Below, one piece after another: positions 1 through 12,301 of a stretch of DNA of 64,000 nucleotides (position 1 is its first letter; each line of letters opens with the position of its first letter). The DNA comes from Ochotona curzoniae (lineage: Eukaryota > Chordata > Mammalia > Lagomorpha > Ochotonidae): the NCBI RefSeq assembly GCF_017591425.1, contig NW_024466599.1, positions 28,062,001-28,126,000 of the forward strand, given 5' to 3'. The notes under the pieces were generated by a model. The model ran no database searches. It saw only the letters and a program-made list of their open reading frames with translations, and was not told the origin of the DNA. The position numbers and the translations under genes were made by a program.

Positions 1-193
1 CCTGGGAAAGAAATTGAAGATGGCCCAAAGCTTTGGGACCCTGCACCCACATGGAAGACCCGGAAGAAGCTCCTAGCTCCTGGCTTCAGATCAGCTCAGC
101 TCTAGCTGTTGCGGCCACTTAGAGAGTGAATCATTGATGGAAGATTATCCTATCTCTCCTTCTCTCTGTATATCTGACTTTCCAATAAAAAAA
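1..193 (+). repeat. Lagomorph C-type SINE, cut by the window edge
   Basis: The 3' two-thirds of the element: TGGCCCAAAGCTTTGGGACC, then CTGCACCC, GAAGAAGCTCCTAGCTCCTGG, GCGGCCACTT, and a tail TTTCCAATAAAAAAAT. Confidence 0.9.
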
Positions 194-689
194 TGTATGT
201 ATGGTTCATTGAAGAAGTAGTAAAAACAGCTTTACTTTACTCATATTACATGTTTCTCAAGGTGGTTAAGTTCATTTTCTGTTAACTTTTTGAGAACTCT
301 TTGTATATATTATAATTCCACTTCCCATGGACTTTGAGAAGTACCTTCATATTTATAGAAGCATAAATTGTGACATCATTAGTATAAAACATGCACAGGA
401 GGTACAAGTCAGTTTTTTTATCTAATCAAAATTATTGTCACTTATTATTGTCTGATACAACAAAAATGTGTTGTGTGTAAGCTTCCTGGTAATCACAAAG
501 AAAAAGTATGTAATAGATTTAAAAAAAGGTAGATAACAGAAACATGAATAAAATACATCAAATATAACACCGGAAAAAATCATAAAGTTATAAAGGGTTA
601 TAGGAAGAGAGAAGGAAAAAACTACAAAACAGAAGACGCAGCTACATGATGTCTTTAAGAGGCTCATTTTAGCTTTAAGAACTCATGTT

Positions 690-2330
690 GAATGAAAGCC
701 AAGGGAGGACAAAAGGTATTTCATGCAAATAGGAACCACAAAGAGAATGTAAGGGTGGCTATACTTGTATCAGACAAAATAGACTTTAAGTTAAAAACTA
801 TTACAAGGACAAAAGGTCACTCTACATAATAAAGAGGTCAATTCATCAAGAGGATATAGCAATTGTAAATATATATGTGCCCCTTATTGGAGCATCTAAA
901 TATATAAAACAGATACAAACAGAACTGGAAGAAGAAATAGACAGCAATACAATAATAATAGAATACTTCATTATCCCACTTTTGACATGGACTAGATATT
1001 CCAAACAGAAAATCAATAGGGAAATAGCTGACTTGAACAACACTACAGACCAAACGGACCCAACAGACATACAAAACATGTCGTCTAACAATAGTACAAT
1101 ACAAAGTCTTCCCCAGCGTATGTGGAACACTTTACAGGATACATCATTTGTGAGGCCATAAAAACACCCTAACAAATTTTGAAAGATTGAAATAATATTC
1201 AGTGTCTTTTCTGATCATAATGCTACAAAAGTAGAAATTACTAACAGGAGAGAAAAGTTGAAAAAACCATCAACCAAATTTCAGTGCAAAATATCAACGT
1301 ATTCTATATACTTATAAGAGCAGTCTGAAACAAATTAACAAAGTAATTTCATTTATAGTGTGCCAAAATAATGAAGTACTTCGAAATACATTTTACCAAG
1401 GAGATGAAAGATCTGCATAGAGAAAAGTTAATATTTGATGAAAAAAACACAAATAAGTGGAAATATATACCATATTCTTGGTTTAGGAATATTGTTAAAA
1501 TGTCCATACTGCCTAAAGTGGACTGCAAATTCAGTGAAATCCCTGTTAAAAATCAAATGACATTTTTACAAAAGTAGAATAAGCCATACTGTAATCCATA
1601 GGAAACCACAGAGGACCCTGGGTAACCAAGGAAATCTTGAGAGAACAAATATGAAGGCATCATATTTTTGTATTTAAAATCACATTATAAATCTATAGTG
1701 AGCAGTGCAGTATAGTACTTATGTAAAACAGATGCAAGGATCAGTGGAACAAAATAGTACAGAAATGAATTTGCACATATATGTGCAATGGATTTTCCTA
1801 ATTATTTGTTGTTATCGTTGTTTTAGAGATGTATTTTACTTATCTGAAAGGCAAAATAATAGAGAAAGAGAGACAGAGAAGGAATTAGAGCTTCCAGCGG
1901 GAGGGAAGTGGACCAGGCTGAAGCGGGAGCATAGAGCTCCATCCGGGTCTTCCATGTGTGTGACAGAAGCCCAAGTACTTGGAGTATTAGCAAGTATTAG
2001 CAAGGATTAGTAAGGACTTGAACTAGTGCTCTGCTTTGAGACTTGAGCTTTGCAGGTGGTGGCTAAATTGGCTGTAATACCACTATGATGGTCCCTGTTC
2101 AATGAATTGTTGACAAGGGTGTTAATAATACAACGGGGGAAAGATTAGTTTGTTCAATAAATAGTGTTGGGAAAACTAGAGATCCACATGCTAAAGACTG
2201 AAATCTAACCCTTAATATCACACAGAAAAATTAGCTCATAATGGATTAAAATTAAATGTAAGACACAAAACAATAAAACTTCAGAAGAAAATGTAGAGTA
2301 AGCTTTCCTGATACAATTTTGACACTGTTT
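690..2330 (+). mobile_element. Rearranged LINE-1 fragment (ORF2 pieces)
   Basis: Sense-strand L1. Bases 700-1260 match the ORF2 endonuclease region: decayed forms of the IGAPKYIKQI, EIDSNTII and SDHNG segments are visible, the first two in an open stretch at 877-1161. Bases 1371-2310 match the ORF2 C-terminal region (KYIPYSWFRNIVKMSILPKV). The reverse transcriptase between them is missing, so the copy lost about 2 kb internally or was assembled by rearrangement. Stops and frameshifts make it inert. A SINE interrupts it at 1795-2099. Confidence 0.75.
1795..2099 (-). repeat. Antisense SINE inserted in the LINE-1
   Basis: An older, divergent C-type SINE. It is flanked by an imperfect 9-base target duplication: CAATGGATT at 1786-1794 and CAATGAATT at 2100-2108. 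Confidence 0.7.
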
Positions 2331-2552
2331 TTTTTTTTTTTTACTGGAAGCCAGGAGCCCTGAGCCTCTTCTGGGTCTCCCACATGGGTGCAGGGTCCCA
2401 AGGCTTTGGGTTATCCTCCACTGCCTTCCCAGGCCTCAAATAGGGAGCTGGATGGGAAGTAGAGCAACTGGGATTCAAACTGGTGCCCATATGCAATCCT
2501 GGTGCTTGCAGGGGAGGACAAGCCAATTGAGCCTTTGTGCCAGCTCCCTCCC
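2330..2552 (-). repeat. Antisense SINE with internal deletion
   Basis: A T run (about 2330-2342) passes directly into CTGGAAGCCAGGAGCCCTGA, skipping the usual roughly 100 bases near the 3' end of the element. The head side includes GGGAGCTGGATGGGAAG. Confidence 0.8.
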
Positions 2553-2570
2553 TCCACTAAGTGTTCTTAC

Positions 2571-2571
<1 letters not shown>

Positions 2572-2622
<51 letters not shown>
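2572..2622. repeat. (CA)n microsatellite
   Basis: About 25 uninterrupted CA units, directly beside the SINE head. Confidence 0.98.
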
Positions 2623-2625
<3 letters not shown>

Positions 2626-3099
2626 AGCTGTGAAGTGGTGGACATGTTAATTAACTTGGCAGGGGTTATGATTTCATAATATATACCTCTATCAAATCAT
2701 GAAGTTGTACACTGTCAGAATGAGAGATCTTTAGAGTTCAGGGAAAATATGTATCATGAAAAACTTGCATACATTTCAAAAATTTTTTTGCACGAAACTC
2801 ATCTTTGAATTCCATTTTTCCATAACATTTTGAAATAGCTTTGTATATACAATAAAAATGATGAAGATAGTAGGTTTTATGATCTATATATTTTACTACA
2901 ATAGGACAAACTGGGGGGGGGGGCGATGAGGGGGGAGAAGGTAGCATGTGAACTTGGCCACTTCCTTCCTGCTCAGTACTGGAGGTGAGAATGCAGGACA
3001 TGAAGTACTCAGTCCCTAGGTCAATGTTACTGTCCTGCTTACGGCGAGGGAAGGAGGAAGGAAGCCGGCCCAGATCTTTGTTAAGCATCAGCTACTGAC

Positions 3100-3260
3100 C
3101 AGGCTCATGTTAGGACACAGGTGTATGTTATCGCCTTTAATCTTCATGGGAAGTGTGTGGATTTGCGTGGCCATTGATTTTATAAGTGAAGAAATGAAGG
3201 CTCTGAAGGGTTAAATCTGTTAGTCTGAGTCCCACAGCTAGTTTTTCTTCCTGTTTCCAC
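3100..3260 (-). repeat. MIR-like ancient SINE fragment
   Basis: The order of the plus strand, ATTTTATAAGTGAAGAAATG, then AAGGCTCTGAAGGGTTAA and CCCACAGCTA, fits an antisense MIR. It is strongly diverged. Confidence 0.45.
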
Positions 3261-3557
3261 GTGCTGCCTTTTAGATACACGTATTAAATGCAGTGGGAGG
3301 GGGGGAGGAAATAGCCCCAAGTTCCTGCCAGTATTAGGTTTAATCTTATCCCTTAAAAACCTCCTGCATTGCTATTCACTCTAATTTTAAGAGATATCCT
3401 GGAGAGGGAGGAGCGCTTAGGTCTTCCAGGCTGACCGTGTACCTGAACCCTGGAGGATTTAAGCTCAGCTGTGTGTAAACAACCCATGTACTGTGAGACA
3501 GCCTTTGTTTAGACTGTATTGATCTCTCTGAGGTGAGTGTGCTGAGACCAGAGCAAG

Positions 3558-3705
3558 AGTGACCAGCAGTGATGACCCCTGGCCTGTCCCTGGAACACGG
3601 TGTCCCTGTGGAAAGGAGAATGTCACCCTGAGTCAGTGACCAGCAGTGACCCTGGCCTGTCTGTAACACGGTATCCCCCCGTGGAAAGGAGACATCGCCT
3701 TTGTG
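3558..3705. repeat. Two-copy tandem repeat, about 77 bp
   Basis: AGTGACCAGCAGTGA recurs at 3558 and 3635. In both it is followed by the same order of CCTGGCCTGT, AACACGGT and GTGGAAAGGAGA, with small differences. Confidence 0.8.
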
Positions 3706-4244
3706 TCAGCTGAGCATCCAGTGAGTGGATGGCGGTATTCGATTTCCCATGAGGATGTGCTCACAGAAACCATACCCTGTCTTTAGCCTCAAGTCATAAA
3801 CACCATCCATTCCAGTGAAGTCATCGGCTGTGTGCCGAGTTGGTTCTGAGGATCTCTGGGTTTAAATTTTTAAGTATTTTATTACCTGTTATGATAGCTA
3901 TAATGAGCTTACCATATTAAATGTGATTTAAAATGGAATTTAGCAAGTGAGTGAACATCTCTCCCTTACCTAATGGCAACTGCTATTTTTGCATGGGCTC
4001 TTGCCTCGTGGAACACACTTATTTCTGAGTTTCTCCATTGCTACTTTCCTGTTTTGATGTGCTGTGATAAATGCTAATCAGTTAATTCAGAGGGTTGAAT
4101 TTATCTGATTATTTACTGTGCTCTCTGTCTTTCGTCCCTACAAACCATGTGTTAGCAATTTAAGGAATTTAGGTAAACCTTGACTTTTGAAAAAAAAAAC
4201 TAGTTGCTTGGGTTTTTTCTTTTTGGAAAATAAAAAAGTAGCGG

Positions 4245-4267
4245 TAATAATAATAATAATAATAATA
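4245..4267. repeat. (TAA)n microsatellite
   Basis: About 7-8 TAA/AAT units. Confidence 0.95.
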
Positions 4268-4289
4268 GAAGCTGAAACTAATAGTATCA

Positions 4290-4520
4290 AAGAATTGTTT
4301 CACATATTCCTCCCATGAGAGGATTCCCATCAGTTCCTATCATTATCTACAAATCATAGCCATGTGGAAAGCAGTTATTCAGTAACTTGCCATTGGCAGA
4401 CAACCGGTGATTTTTTGTTTGTTCGTTTGTTTTTGTTTTTTATTCTTCTTCTTTTTTTTATTATTTTTTTTCTAACCGGTGATTTTTGAAACCAGGATGT
4501 AAATTCAGATTTTAATGCTC
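4290..4520 (-). repeat. MIR-like fragment interrupted by a T-rich insertion
   Basis: Weak antisense MIR resemblance (CATTATCTACAAATC, GTAACTTGCC, ACCAGGATGTAAATTCAGA). It is split by a 58-base T-rich insertion with a 14-base target duplication. Confidence 0.35.
4416..4473 (-). mobile_element. T-rich insertion with a perfect 14-base target duplication
   Basis: AACCGGTGATTTTT occurs at 4402-4415 and again at 4474-4487. The 58 bases between are almost all T with a few G, C and A. This is what an antisense retrotransposed poly(A) tail with little or no body would leave. Confidence 0.6.
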
Positions 4521-4671
4521 CGAAGTGAACATAGGATGAACAAAATATAATTCCCTAACTACCAAGAGGTTGATTCTTCAGCAATGATAAGAAGCATTTG
4601 TGGCAGAAAAGATCCTTTTGTGGAAAAAGGATCTAAAAAAAGATAACCTTCAAGCACGCTTACATCCAACA

Positions 4672-5776
4672 CAGTCATGCGCCACATAATGACATTTTGG
4701 TTAATGACCGACTGCTTGTCCCATGGTAGTCTCGTAAAATTATAGCGGACCTGCAATGGGAATGCATAGGCAAAGAGAGAAGGAAAATGCCACAGAAAAA
4801 GAACCTGAAGCCATTCAGTAAAGGATCGAAAGGAAGTATTTGCAGGTCTTAGTAAGTTCTTTAGAAAGTCAGGAAACCCAGCACAAAATGGTTTTCATCA
4901 TAGAGAGGAATGTTCATGGTATGTTATCTTGCTTCCAGGCAAATCTATGAGGAACGGAGACCAGGCGAACCTCCAAGGCGGTGTTTCTGACTAGACTGGC
5001 CTCTCCTGCAGAACAGCCTCAGGCAGGCAGCTCTTTCAGGGGGCAATGTCCTCTGAGGTGCTCAGAGCAGCTCCGGGCGGGAATGCCTGGAGGACCATCC
5101 CGAGGGACCATCCCGAGGGACCATGAGTACAAGTGGAAGACAGGACTTTCCTGATTCTGACTTTCTGCAGGCCTCAGCAAATGTGTGTGCCTTTGTTTTT
5201 TTGTTTTGTTAACAAAAACTGTAATGTGTAAAAAAAAAAAAAATTAGGAAAAACCTAAATAGAATAAGCATATAAAGAAAACATTTTTTGTGCTGCTGCC
5301 CAATATGTATTTTTTAAGAATTATCACAAGTCCAAAGTTTAAAAAAAGTCACACGCATTCAATGTTAAAATGCTACAGTAAGCTAAAGTTAATTTACTAC
5401 TGAAGAAAGAAAACTCTTTTTAAGTAGCCGAGTATAGAGTAATAGCATTGATAGTCTTCAGCAGTGGACAATAGCCTAGGCCTTCACATTCACTTACAAC
5501 TCATGGGCTCACCCAGGACAAGATAACATCCAGACCTTACGTCTCCATTCCTAGCAAGGCCCCTAGACAGGTATAATATCTTTAAATCTATATATTCTAT
5601 ATTTACATACATGGAGTTATACTACAGTTGCTCACACTATTCTGTAGAGTGTATACTTTTTTACCCTGCAAGCAACGCACCAATATACTGCACAGCCTGT
5701 GTGTATTGCAGACACTGTGTGTGTGATCTTAGCACTTCTCAGAAAGGTATCCCCACTGGTAAGTGATCCATGATTG
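4672..5776 (+). mobile_element. Fossil Tigger-type (pogo/Tc1-mariner) DNA transposon, internally deleted
   Basis: The left end is CAGTCATGCGCCACATAATG. The right end reads back as CAATCATGGATCACTTAC, so the terminal inverted repeats are still visible. The interior matches a Tigger-family element I remember: ATATAAAGAAAACATTTTTT, GTGCTGCTGCCCAATATG, CTACAGTAAGCTAAAGTTAA, TAGCCTAGGCCTTCACATTC. At about 1.1 kb it lacks most of the transposase and is decayed. It is an old mammalian insertion, not active. Confidence 0.75.
5090..5124. repeat. Short 15-base tandem repeat
   Basis: GGACCATCCCGAG is repeated, followed by a third partial GGACCAT, inside the Tigger remnant. Confidence 0.8.
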
Positions 5777-7289
5777 TGTTGCTGCTCTCGGCTGCTTTCG
5801 CTGTAATTGGAGTCTTACTGACTTTCATCTAGACAGCTCCCCCTCTAGTGTGGCAGCCGCCAACCTCCCAAAGATCACAGGGCACTTGAAATGGACCTTT
5901 TCCCAAAGGAGATGTGATGTGAGTGGAAGACACACCAGACTTTGCAGATTAACAGGATAAAAAGTCTGTGAAATAACTCAATTTTCAAAATACTGACTGT
6001 CTGTTCAGAATCAAAGATACTAAATTCAACTCACCTATTCACATTTAAAATTGTTTATACCTTGCCTTATCTTATGTTTCCCCTGGAGAGTTCTGTCTAG
6101 ATTGACTTGTTCTGTGTGTCTTTCCATTCAATTCTGAAGATCTAATGAGGGGTTTGCCTTCAAAGATTTCACTCTAGTCTGGCTTTGGTCATTGGAAGGT
6201 CTAAAAGTCAGTGGAAAGCCACCAAACTAATTGTATTTGATTTATTTATCTAAATGAAGGCCAATCACACTCAACAATGGGGTGATGAGGAGAAGACTTT
6301 TCTGCTTAGCACCCGATTGACTCTGGAATGAAACCTTTGACAAGAGCACCCCTACTGCCTTGTCCCATGACCCAATGATGGATCTTTCCTTTCAAACTAG
6401 ATGCATATAGACAGAGCTGGTGGAAAAAGGAGTTATTTGTCTGACCAAGGACTGCCTATGGAATTCCAAGTTGCCTTTCAAGTATTTTTGGAATCGGTGC
6501 AAACTGCCACAGACCCCTCTCTGCTGTAGAATCTATGCATTAAGTATATGGGCACTGCTGCTGTCTTCAGTAGCTATTTCTGACATATCTCTTACATGTC
6601 AGGTGTCCAGGAAGAAGCGAGAGCCTCTGCCCATGAGCAATTCTGGCCATTAAGAGAAGGGCAGACTTTCATTAGGAATAACAGGGACATTGTGACGGTG
6701 ACCCAGATCATGAGGTCTCTGCAAGGCCAAACCAAAGAAGAGCTCACTGCTCTGGCTGCGGTGTTTGGGGAAAGCTCTAAAAGGCAATGAACCTGGAGGG
6801 TTTCATGGGTTTTAAATGGATTTAAGGCAGTGGCTTAGGCATAGGAAAGTCGCAGAAATGAGCGTGACACTGCCTGGGGACACATATACAAGGGATGGGG
6901 TGACTGGGCACCTGACACAGCTAATTAAATGTAAGTGAGTTGGGAGGCAGGAGAGATGTGGTGCCTGGGTCTGATTCAGATGGGGCCAGTTGCATGTTCT
7001 TGGACATGACAGGCCAGTTTCTGCTCTGCAGGAATGTAAGAGACTTTTCTCATTTTCTGCCTGTCAAAGCATGTGAGTTGGCATATTGATGAAACAAAAC
7101 CAGTTACTAAGCAATTATGTTGTACTTACATGTTTTGATTACTTGGTCTTATACCTGTAAAACCCTTTCATGGAGAATGATAATAACAACAAATACAAAA
7201 AATACATAGCAGAAACAAATTTATAATTATATCATGGCAAGTTGAGCTGTCTCAATAAATTTAAAGCAACATTAAGGTTTTTTAATGCT

Positions 7290-7560
7290 AATTCTTTTTC
7301 CATATTTACTTAACTATTTGAGAGATAAAGAGACAAAACTCCCATTTGCTGGTTCATTCCTCATATGCCCACAAGAGGTGTGTGTGGTGGACTGGGTCAT
7401 AGTGGGGACTGGGAAGCCAGTCCTGTTCTCATGTGGGTGGCAGGGACCCAGCTGCTTTCGCCGTTACCCCTGCCTTTCAGGGCCTTCATTTGCAGAAACA
7501 AGAGGTGCACGGCAAACCCAGGCCTTCCAATATGGAATGTGGGCATCTTAATTGGCATTT
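7290..7560 (-). repeat. Divergent antisense SINE
   Basis: Antisense order TATTTGAGAGATAAAGAGAC, then CCCATTTGCTGGTTCATTCC and GGTGGCAGGGACCCA, as in older lagomorph SINEs. Confidence 0.65.
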
Positions 7561-8297
7561 TAATCCTACTAATCTGTAAAAGGTGGGTAAATAGACGTAG
7601 CAGACTTCCAGATCTTATATTCCAGCTCACTGCCAAGTAACCGAAGCTCCAGAAGGCTTAGGTCTTCGCACAGTAGAATAATCCGGCAGTCGGACATTGG
7701 GTGGGGTGAAGGTTGCGAGAATTGCGGCAAGGAGATCAGCTAGCACATTCTTTGGAGGTGAAGAGATGGAGTACCGCGTCCTCCAAAGAGGCGAAACAGA
7801 GGGTAAGGGAGAGCTGCTCGTCTCTAAACTACCTGAGCAGAGCTGCTTGGCCTGGTCAAGGTTTAGTTCAGCTTTCAGGTTGCACGTGGAAGTTCAGAAT
7901 CAGGTGGCCTCATTTCTAGTGTCTGGAGGAACATCGTAACAGCTGGGATGGGAGGGAAGCCAGGAAGCAGACAGGGAGGCTAGGCCAAATTTGAACTCCT
8001 GCAATAAACCCTCTAGCCAGAATCACTCTCCAAGGACACATCTCCAATGCCCAAACACCTCCCACCAGACATACCGCTCAGCTGCCATAATTAGATAACT
8101 CTCTACTCTAATCCATCAATTATTAAGACACTAAAATTTAAACATCAGCCTGAGCTTGAGGGAGACAAGTCTTTTTTAACTCCTAACAAAGTGTCTTTAA
8201 TCTTGTACACTTGGATTAACCTGTGATGCTGTTTAGGTGCAGACTCCGGGAGGGTGGGAGTGGTTTCCTATGGTGAATGTGGACAAGTACCAAGTCC

Positions 8298-8612
8298 TGG
8301 GCTGGGCATTGTGGCACACCTTGCAACTTCCGTTTCCCTTATCTGAGTATCTAGTTTGTCTCTGCTACTTCACACTTCCAATCCTGCTTCCTGCTAATGT
8401 GCCTGGGAGGCAGCAGATGACGGCTCCATCCCTGGGGCTTCCTGTCACTTCCGTAGGACACCTGGCTTGAGTTCCCTGGCTCTTAGCTTTGCCCTGGCAC
8501 AGCCTAACGATTGTGGACATTTGGAGAGTGAACCAGCAGATAGAAGCCTGCTCTGTCTCTCCATCTCTCTTCCTCCCCCATTTCTGTTACTCTTTCAAAT
8601 AAACAAATAGAT
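8298..8612 (+). repeat. Sense SINE, split from its flank by a nested copy
   Basis: Starts GGGCTGGGCATTGTGGCA and ends in TTTCAAATAAACAAATAG. Its 3' end is the insertion site of the next SINE. Confidence 0.8.
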
Positions 8613-8619
8613 TATTTTT

Positions 8620-8933
8620 AAAAGGTTTATTTATTCTTATTGGAAGGTCAGATATACAGAGAGGAGGAGAGACAGAGAAGAAGATCTTCCATTTGATGAT
8701 TCACTCTCCGAGTGACTGTTACAGCCAGAACTGAGACATTCCGAAGCCAGGAGCCCGGAGCTTCTTCTGGTTCTCCCACACAGGTGCAGGGTCCTAAGCC
8801 TTTTGGTCTGTCCTTGACTGCTTTCCTAGGCCACAAGCAGGGAGCTGGATGGGAAGCAGTGCCACCAGGATTAGAACTTGGTGCTGCATGCAAGGAGAGG
8901 ACTCCAGCCACTAGGCTACCACACTGGGCCCAG
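8620..8933 (-). repeat. Antisense SINE nested at the tail of the previous one
   Basis: A near full-length C-type SINE flanked by TAGATTATTTTT at 8608-8619 and TAGATTATTTTTTT from 8934, a clear target duplication. Confidence 0.9.
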
Positions 8934-8999
8934 TAGATTATTTTTTTAAAGAAAAGAAAGATCACTCACTATCTAACACCGACATTTATGCATTGTTTA

Positions 9000-9215
9000 A
9001 AAATAGATGACATCCTATACAAGTCTTGAATCATCTCGTTTTTCCCAATAAGCTCATGAGGTATCTGCCATTATTTTCCCTCTTTAACAGACTGAGGGAA
9101 CTCAGACTGAGAGAGGTTAAGTAATTTGCCAAAAGTCATGCACCTGGGATGCACATCCGAGTCTGTCTGACCGCAAGACCTTTAGCCGACATCTGTGCAG
9201 CCTCTTCGCTCTTGG
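9000..9215 (-). repeat. MIR element
   Basis: The plus strand shows GAGAGAGGTTAAGTAATTTG and CATTATTTTCCCTCTTTAAC, the reverse complement of the MIR core. Confidence 0.75.
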
Positions 9216-12200
9216 CAGTACTGACTTTTGTAGCATCTTTTGCTGCTTCTCATGTTCCTCCCTCATTTAACCTTGAGTGTGGATTTCTGTGAATTATCTT
9301 GGGACCAGCTCATCTCTCCTCACCAGACCACAGCTCCATTCCTGCCCACTGTGCACTGGCTCATGCATCATCTGGTTCTCCGGCTCATGCCATCATCAAA
9401 GAGGTTCTACTTGGCCCTTTAAGAAGCTAATCAATCACTAAATATAGACCACAACTTGTTCTTTTCTATCCTCTGCATGTTTCGTTCCCCCATTGTGTGA
9501 TGCCATCTGGTGCTATGAGCTCATGCTTTTTGTGTTTCTTTTCACAGAGCCAGACTCGCTCTCTAAACCCGGAATGCCAGTTAATTTCAGTTTCCAAGTA
9601 TGGCTTTGAAAAACACTGGAAGGTGATGCCTCCTTGTGGATTCTCACAGTATCGCTCCTTAGCGTTACCGTGGGAGAGGTTGGCTCTGCCATCATCGGTG
9701 TGTACCTGGAGACCTGTCTTGTTCTCAGGGCTGAGTTTGTCTTTGGCAAACCATCACATGTGATTTTTGTCAGATTTCGTTTTGTCACTTTAATGTGGGT
9801 GCAGGAGGAAATAGACCCTTCAGAATAAGCTTTCTTTGAATCTATTTGATTTTTTGCTGTGCCAGTGGACCAAGTGTTTTAACCACAAGGACCTGAAACG
9901 GCTAATGGTAGTCTCCAACACGGCTGCTCATCCTTCTTCACTTGCCCTTTCTCTCCTCATCCTGCCCGACGTCTCTAATCGTCATTCAAAGAAGAGGCGC
10001 GCCAGCACCAGGGGGTGTTTTTTGCAGATTGAGCTGGGGCGCCTGGGCCTCACCATCACATCCTCAGTGTTTGGGATCTTTGAGTGCTGTTGGTTACTCT
10101 CCTCCCGTCTAGAGTGCATCAAGCTCCCTGTCTCCTTTCTCATTTCATCTCACAGTTTAGTATTTGAAATTTAGTACGAGAGCCCCACAGGGGAAAGAAG
10201 GCACTTTGGTGATGTGTGCACTACTTACCTCGTTCCTGGCGCGTGGGGTTCCCCTGGGCAGCAGCTGAGCCCCAGGCCAGCCGTCAGCTTCCTTCTGGCT
10301 GCACTGTCTGCCCACTGGGATCCTGCATGTTGCCAGCATGGATCGAGGTGGAGCTGAGCCTAGGGAAAATTGCAACGATTTTAAAGGCTCCACCTATTTC
10401 CTTAGCATGGAAGTTGTTGTAAGGCTATCTCCTATGAGTCTGAAAAAGCAGTTTCTCCTTGATCCTTAAGCAGCTTAAGACAGCCACACAGCCAACTCTG
10501 TCTCCAGTGAAACACTTTTAGAAGCATATGGACAATGTACAGGCAGAACCCTTGATCAGCAATCAACTTTGTTTCCAAAAGAGCATATGTTGGTACTGGA
10601 TTGGCACGTTATTTTTTGCTTCACAGAGACAATATTTACAGTTCTAACTGCCCACAAAATTACGTTTCTGAGAGAAGAAAAATTTCTGCCTTTTCTGAGT
10701 AAGGAGTCACTAATTTTAGGCGGCATTACGTACATTAAAGCTTGATTACTTCCTTATATTGAGGTCTCAGGGAGTTAGCTAACCTGTCTGAACTTCAGAA
10801 TTTTTCTGCATAGTGGTTTTGTGGTTTTGTCAAATGGTTTTTGTGTGTGACAGAATCAAGCGAAATCTTATCTTTTTGATATAGCCCATTGCATTGATTT
10901 TCATTTATTGAACCAACCTTGTATTGTAGGGATACGTGCCACTTTGTCATGATTTACAACTCTTTTTACATGTTAATGAATGCAACTTGGTAGCATTTTG
11001 TTGAAGATTTTGCATATATGTAAAGAATATCACATAACTTTACTGTTGTGTGATAACTGTTTTTTATATTGATGTCTTACTGGTCTCATAGAATGAGTTA
11101 GAAACTGTTCCTTCTTCCATTTTGTTTGAAGATCTATGAAGGATTGCTTTAAATATTTGGAAAAGCCCGCTAATGAAAACTCACCAGTGAAACCCAAATT
11201 TCTGGCTAAATTACTCAATTTGTTTTCTTGCTATGATGTGTTTTGATTTTCCTTTGCTTATTTAGTCAGTGTTGAAGTTTGTATCAAAAATTCCTGTTAT
11301 ATCTGTACTGTCGAATATGTATCCTGGCATGTAATTTTTCATAATTCTTATACTTTTTCTTTTTGTAAGATCATGAGAAAACGCCTCAGTTTTATTCCTG
11401 CTTTTAGCAACTTGAATCATCACCCTTCTTATCTTGGAAGATATAAAGATTTTTCAGCTTTGTTAATCACTTAAAGTACTCATGCCACTTTATTTTCTCT
11501 AGTTGTATATTCTCTTCTTCTTTATGCCTTGGGTTTAGTTTGCTCTTGTTTTTCTAGTTTCTTTAAGTAGAAAGTATGGCTACAGATTGGCATCCTTTTT
11601 TACTATGTTTGCAGCAATAAATCTCCCACTAAGCATTGCTTTAAATGCAGCTCATGAATTTTGATGCATTGTGGCTTTGTTTTCATTCATCTTAATGTTT
11701 TAACATTTTCCACTCTGTTTTTGAGACTTCTTTTTGATCTATTTATTTGTTTAGAAGTGTATTATTTTATTTCCACAAATTGGTTAATTTCACAAACTTC
11801 TTTTGTGATTCATTGATTTCTGATTTCATTGCATTGTAGTAGAAGAACATGATTTGCTTAATTTTAATACTTTTACTTTTAATGGGGTTTGTTTTATTGC
11901 CTAGCATATTGTTCATCCTGGAGAACACTCTGTGCACTTAAAAAATATACGTATTCTGCTGATACTGGGCAGAGTGTAGTAAAGATGTCGGTTGTGTCTT
12001 CTTGGTTTGTAACATTGTTCAGGCTTTCATTCTCTTTGTTGATCTTCTGTCTACTTGTTTTACCACCATTGGAAGTTGATTATCAAAGTCTGTAACTATT
12101 AGAATTGGATTGTGTGTTTCTGTCTTCAGTCTTGTTAGTTTTTGCTTAGTGCATGTTGAGCCTTTGTTGGTAGGCACATAACATGTTTGCAACATAACAT

Positions 12201-12216
12201 GTTTGCAATTCATTCT

Positions 12217-12301
12217 TTTTTTTTAAGATTTATTTTTATTATTTTTTTATTGGAAAGTTCAAGGCGAGGACCTTAAGCACTGCGCCACCGCGCCGGGCCC
12301 A
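12217..12301 (-). repeat. Miniature SINE: head plus tail only
   Basis: Only the first 45 or so bases of the element (reverse of GGCGCGGTGGCGCAGTGCTT) and the A-rich tail remain. A perfect 11-base target duplication, CAATTCATTCT, flanks it at 12206-12216 and 12302-12312. Confidence 0.85.

Noticed and set aside
2911..2936. G-rich run as a G-quadruplex or promoter element
   Set aside because: A single short poly-G tract in a repeat-rich intron with no CpG island or TSS context.
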